Source: Oscillospiraceae bacterium
GTDB taxonomy: Bacteria; Bacillota; Clostridia; Oscillospirales; Oscillospiraceae
Assembly: GCA_017458065.1 (NCBI GenBank)
Contig: JAFTGD010000038.1
Coordinates: forward strand, 1 to 64,000
Length of the DNA: 64,000 nt
Reading direction: 5' to 3'
Below the pieces are notes generated by a model, which did not search any database, was not told where the DNA came from, and worked only from the letters and a program-made list of their open reading frames with translations. Within the stretch, counting starts at the first letter, position 1, and every line of letters starts with the position of its first letter. Below, in pieces: positions 62,917-64,000 of the stretch. The position numbers were made by a program, and so were the translations under genes.

Positions 62917-64000
62917 ATGAAAAGAAACCTCAGAATCATCCTCGCGGCGCTCGCGGCCTATGTCCTTTTGGTCGTGCTGCTGTTCGCGGTCGAATACCGT
63001 GCCCCCTCCGCCGGCATCCACAGCATCTGGGACGCTGTCTGGTACTCCCTCATTACCATGACCACCGTCGGCTACGGGGATATCGCGCCCGTCACGCCCT
63101 TTGGACGCCTGATCGGTGCGCTCTTTGCCCTCTGCAGCGTCGGGATCTTTGCCGCGCTGATCGGCCTTGGAATCCACATGATCGGCGGCCAGCTTCTTCC
63201 GCGTCTGAAGCTGATGGACGCAAAGAACAAGCCCTGGTACGTGTTCAACGAAGTAAATGAGGATTCCCTCGTCCTGGCCGACGCTCTGCAGCGGCAGGAG
63301 GACTGCGCTGTGATCTTCCTGGAGGGGGAGCGGAAGGAGCGCCTCCCGGGCGCTGTCATCCTCAATACGGATTTTGAGAGCCTGATCGCCCGGTTTTCCG
63401 GGAAGAAGACGGCAAGCTTTTTCTTTATGGGTGATGATCCCTGGCAGAACTATTCCAACGGTCTTCTGGCCGCCGACCGCGGTATGCAGGCCTACAGCAT
63501 GTCCTCTGCAGCCATAGACCGCTATCCGGCCAATCTCCATCTCTTCTGCCGGGAGGACGCGCTGAGCCGCTTCTACTGGCAGCAGCACCCGCTGAGAAGG
63601 GAAGAGCGCTGCGTGGTCCTGATCGGCTGCGGCTGTTTTGGCAGCGCGCTGCTCGAGCGGGCGCTGCTCACCAACGTCTATGAACCGGACCGGACAGTCG
63701 AATACCATGTTTTTGAAGATACCGCATGCTTTCAGGCAATGCACAGCGAGCTGGCGCAGGTGCTCAGCGGGGAGAAAACAGGGGAGGACAGGCTCGTCTT
63801 CCATGAAGATAGCTGGACCGACTGCCGCGACCTGATTCTCCGCGCCGACCGCGTCATCATCTGCCAGGACAGCGACACGGCCTGCATGAGCACCTATGAG
63901 ACTATGAAGAAGTGGTATGTCGCTGTCTCTCCGATCCATGTCCGCCTCTCTGCGGACTTTGCCGGGATCACGGCCTTCGGCGAGCGGGCGCAGGTTTTGA
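62917..64000 (+). CDS. Two-helix potassium channel (partial, cut by the window end)
   Basis: A first membrane helix (about residues 7-24) and a pore loop with the K+ selectivity filter TVGYGD (50-55) are followed by a second helix (about 65-92). Beyond residue 100 the cytosolic part has NAD-binding-like folds (VVLIGCGCFGSALLERALL) reminiscent of RCK/TrkA-N domains but divergent. The frame is open to the last base, so at least 361 residues are encoded and the end is missing. AGGATAGGAATCGCC precedes the ATG at 62917. Confidence 0.85.
   Translation, partial: MKRNLRIILAALAAYVLLVVLLFAVEYRAPSAGIHSIWDAVWYSLITMTTVGYGDIAPVTPFGRLIGALFALCSVGIFAALIGLGIHMIGGQLLPRLKLMDAKNKPWYVFNEVNEDSLVLADALQRQEDCAVIFLEGERKERLPGAVILNTDFESLIARFSGKKTASFFFMGDDPWQNYSNGLLAADRGMQAYSMSSAAIDRYPANLHLFCREDALSRFYWQQHPLRREERCVVLIGCGCFGSALLERALLTNVYEPDRTVEYHVFEDTACFQAMHSELAQVLSGEKTGEDRLVFHEDSWTDCRDLILRADRVIICQDSDTACMSTYETMKKWYVAVSPIHVRLSADFAGITAFGERAQVL

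Noticed and set aside
1-64000. tRNA, rRNA, tmRNA and CRISPR arrays
   Set aside because: None recognised on either strand by reading; a covariance-model scan would be decisive.

Overview
The window looks like a chromosome segment of a Gram-positive, GC-rich gut Clostridia (Oscillospiraceae/Ruminococcaceae-like). This rests on gene content: Mini-RNase III, an RqcH/NFACT protein, RbgA, DegV-family lipid-binding proteins, DUF975 and DUF1846 proteins, PFL plus ACT proteins, and an FtsEX-PcsB locus. No outer-membrane genes were seen. The genus assignment is an inference; no rRNA or tRNA gene was found. Most genes start at ATG behind GGAGG-type ribosome binding sites, and many neighbours overlap by 4 bases.

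Region 1 (1-16.9 kb) holds mixed short transcription units: cdsA, an EFR1 ferredoxin, a HerA/DUF853 ATPase, two DegV genes around an XRE membrane regulator, a GntR regulator, a DUF975 protein and an acyltransferase. Two minus-strand series follow. One is AraC / ABC-F and ACT / PFL, the other DUF1846 followed by a membrane-anchored esterase. Region 2 (17-26.9 kb) holds secA, pgeF, an oligopeptide-binding lipoprotein, cdd, a PLP aminotransferase with a hotdog thioesterase, rsmE and a CbbX-like AAA ATPase.

Region 3 (27-51.6 kb) is a dense housekeeping block on the plus strand: a UppP-like protein, ftsK, mrnC, rqcH, a glycosyltransferase, lepB, rbgA, rnhB, yraN, a metallophosphoesterase, then tig-clpP-clpX-lon-engB-rsuA (protein folding and quality control). 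After a terminator and a palindromic promoter region come a PucR/CdaR-type regulator, ftsE-ftsX-pcsB (septal peptidoglycan hydrolysis), an S41-fold protein that has lost its catalytic Ser and Lys, greA and lysS.

Region 4 (51.8-60.7 kb) is a decayed accessory island. It contains a truncated DUF4379 zinc-ribbon gene, an intact DUF4143 ATPase, a primase stub typical of conjugative elements, and a tandemly duplicated lipoprotein family (one copy frameshifted). It also holds pieces of an FtsX-like permease and a cNMP-binding gene, a small LSGG double-glycine peptide beside a truncated redoxin, a carboxylesterase without its N-terminus, ABC ATPase tails, and fragments of a serine recombinase and an IS1634-type transposase. 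Near 60.55-60.70 kb a strong promoter and a terminator frame a possible small RNA. Region 5 (61-64 kb) returns to ordinary genes: a GIY-YIG protein, a zinc-ribbon protein, a small membrane protein, a GNAT acetyltransferase and a potassium channel cut by the window end.

The most interesting items are the predicted dead S41 paralogue in the FtsEX-PcsB locus, the RqcH homologue without its HhH domain, the divergent UppP-like protein, the orphan structured transcript at 60.6 kb, and the LSGG peptide in the island.
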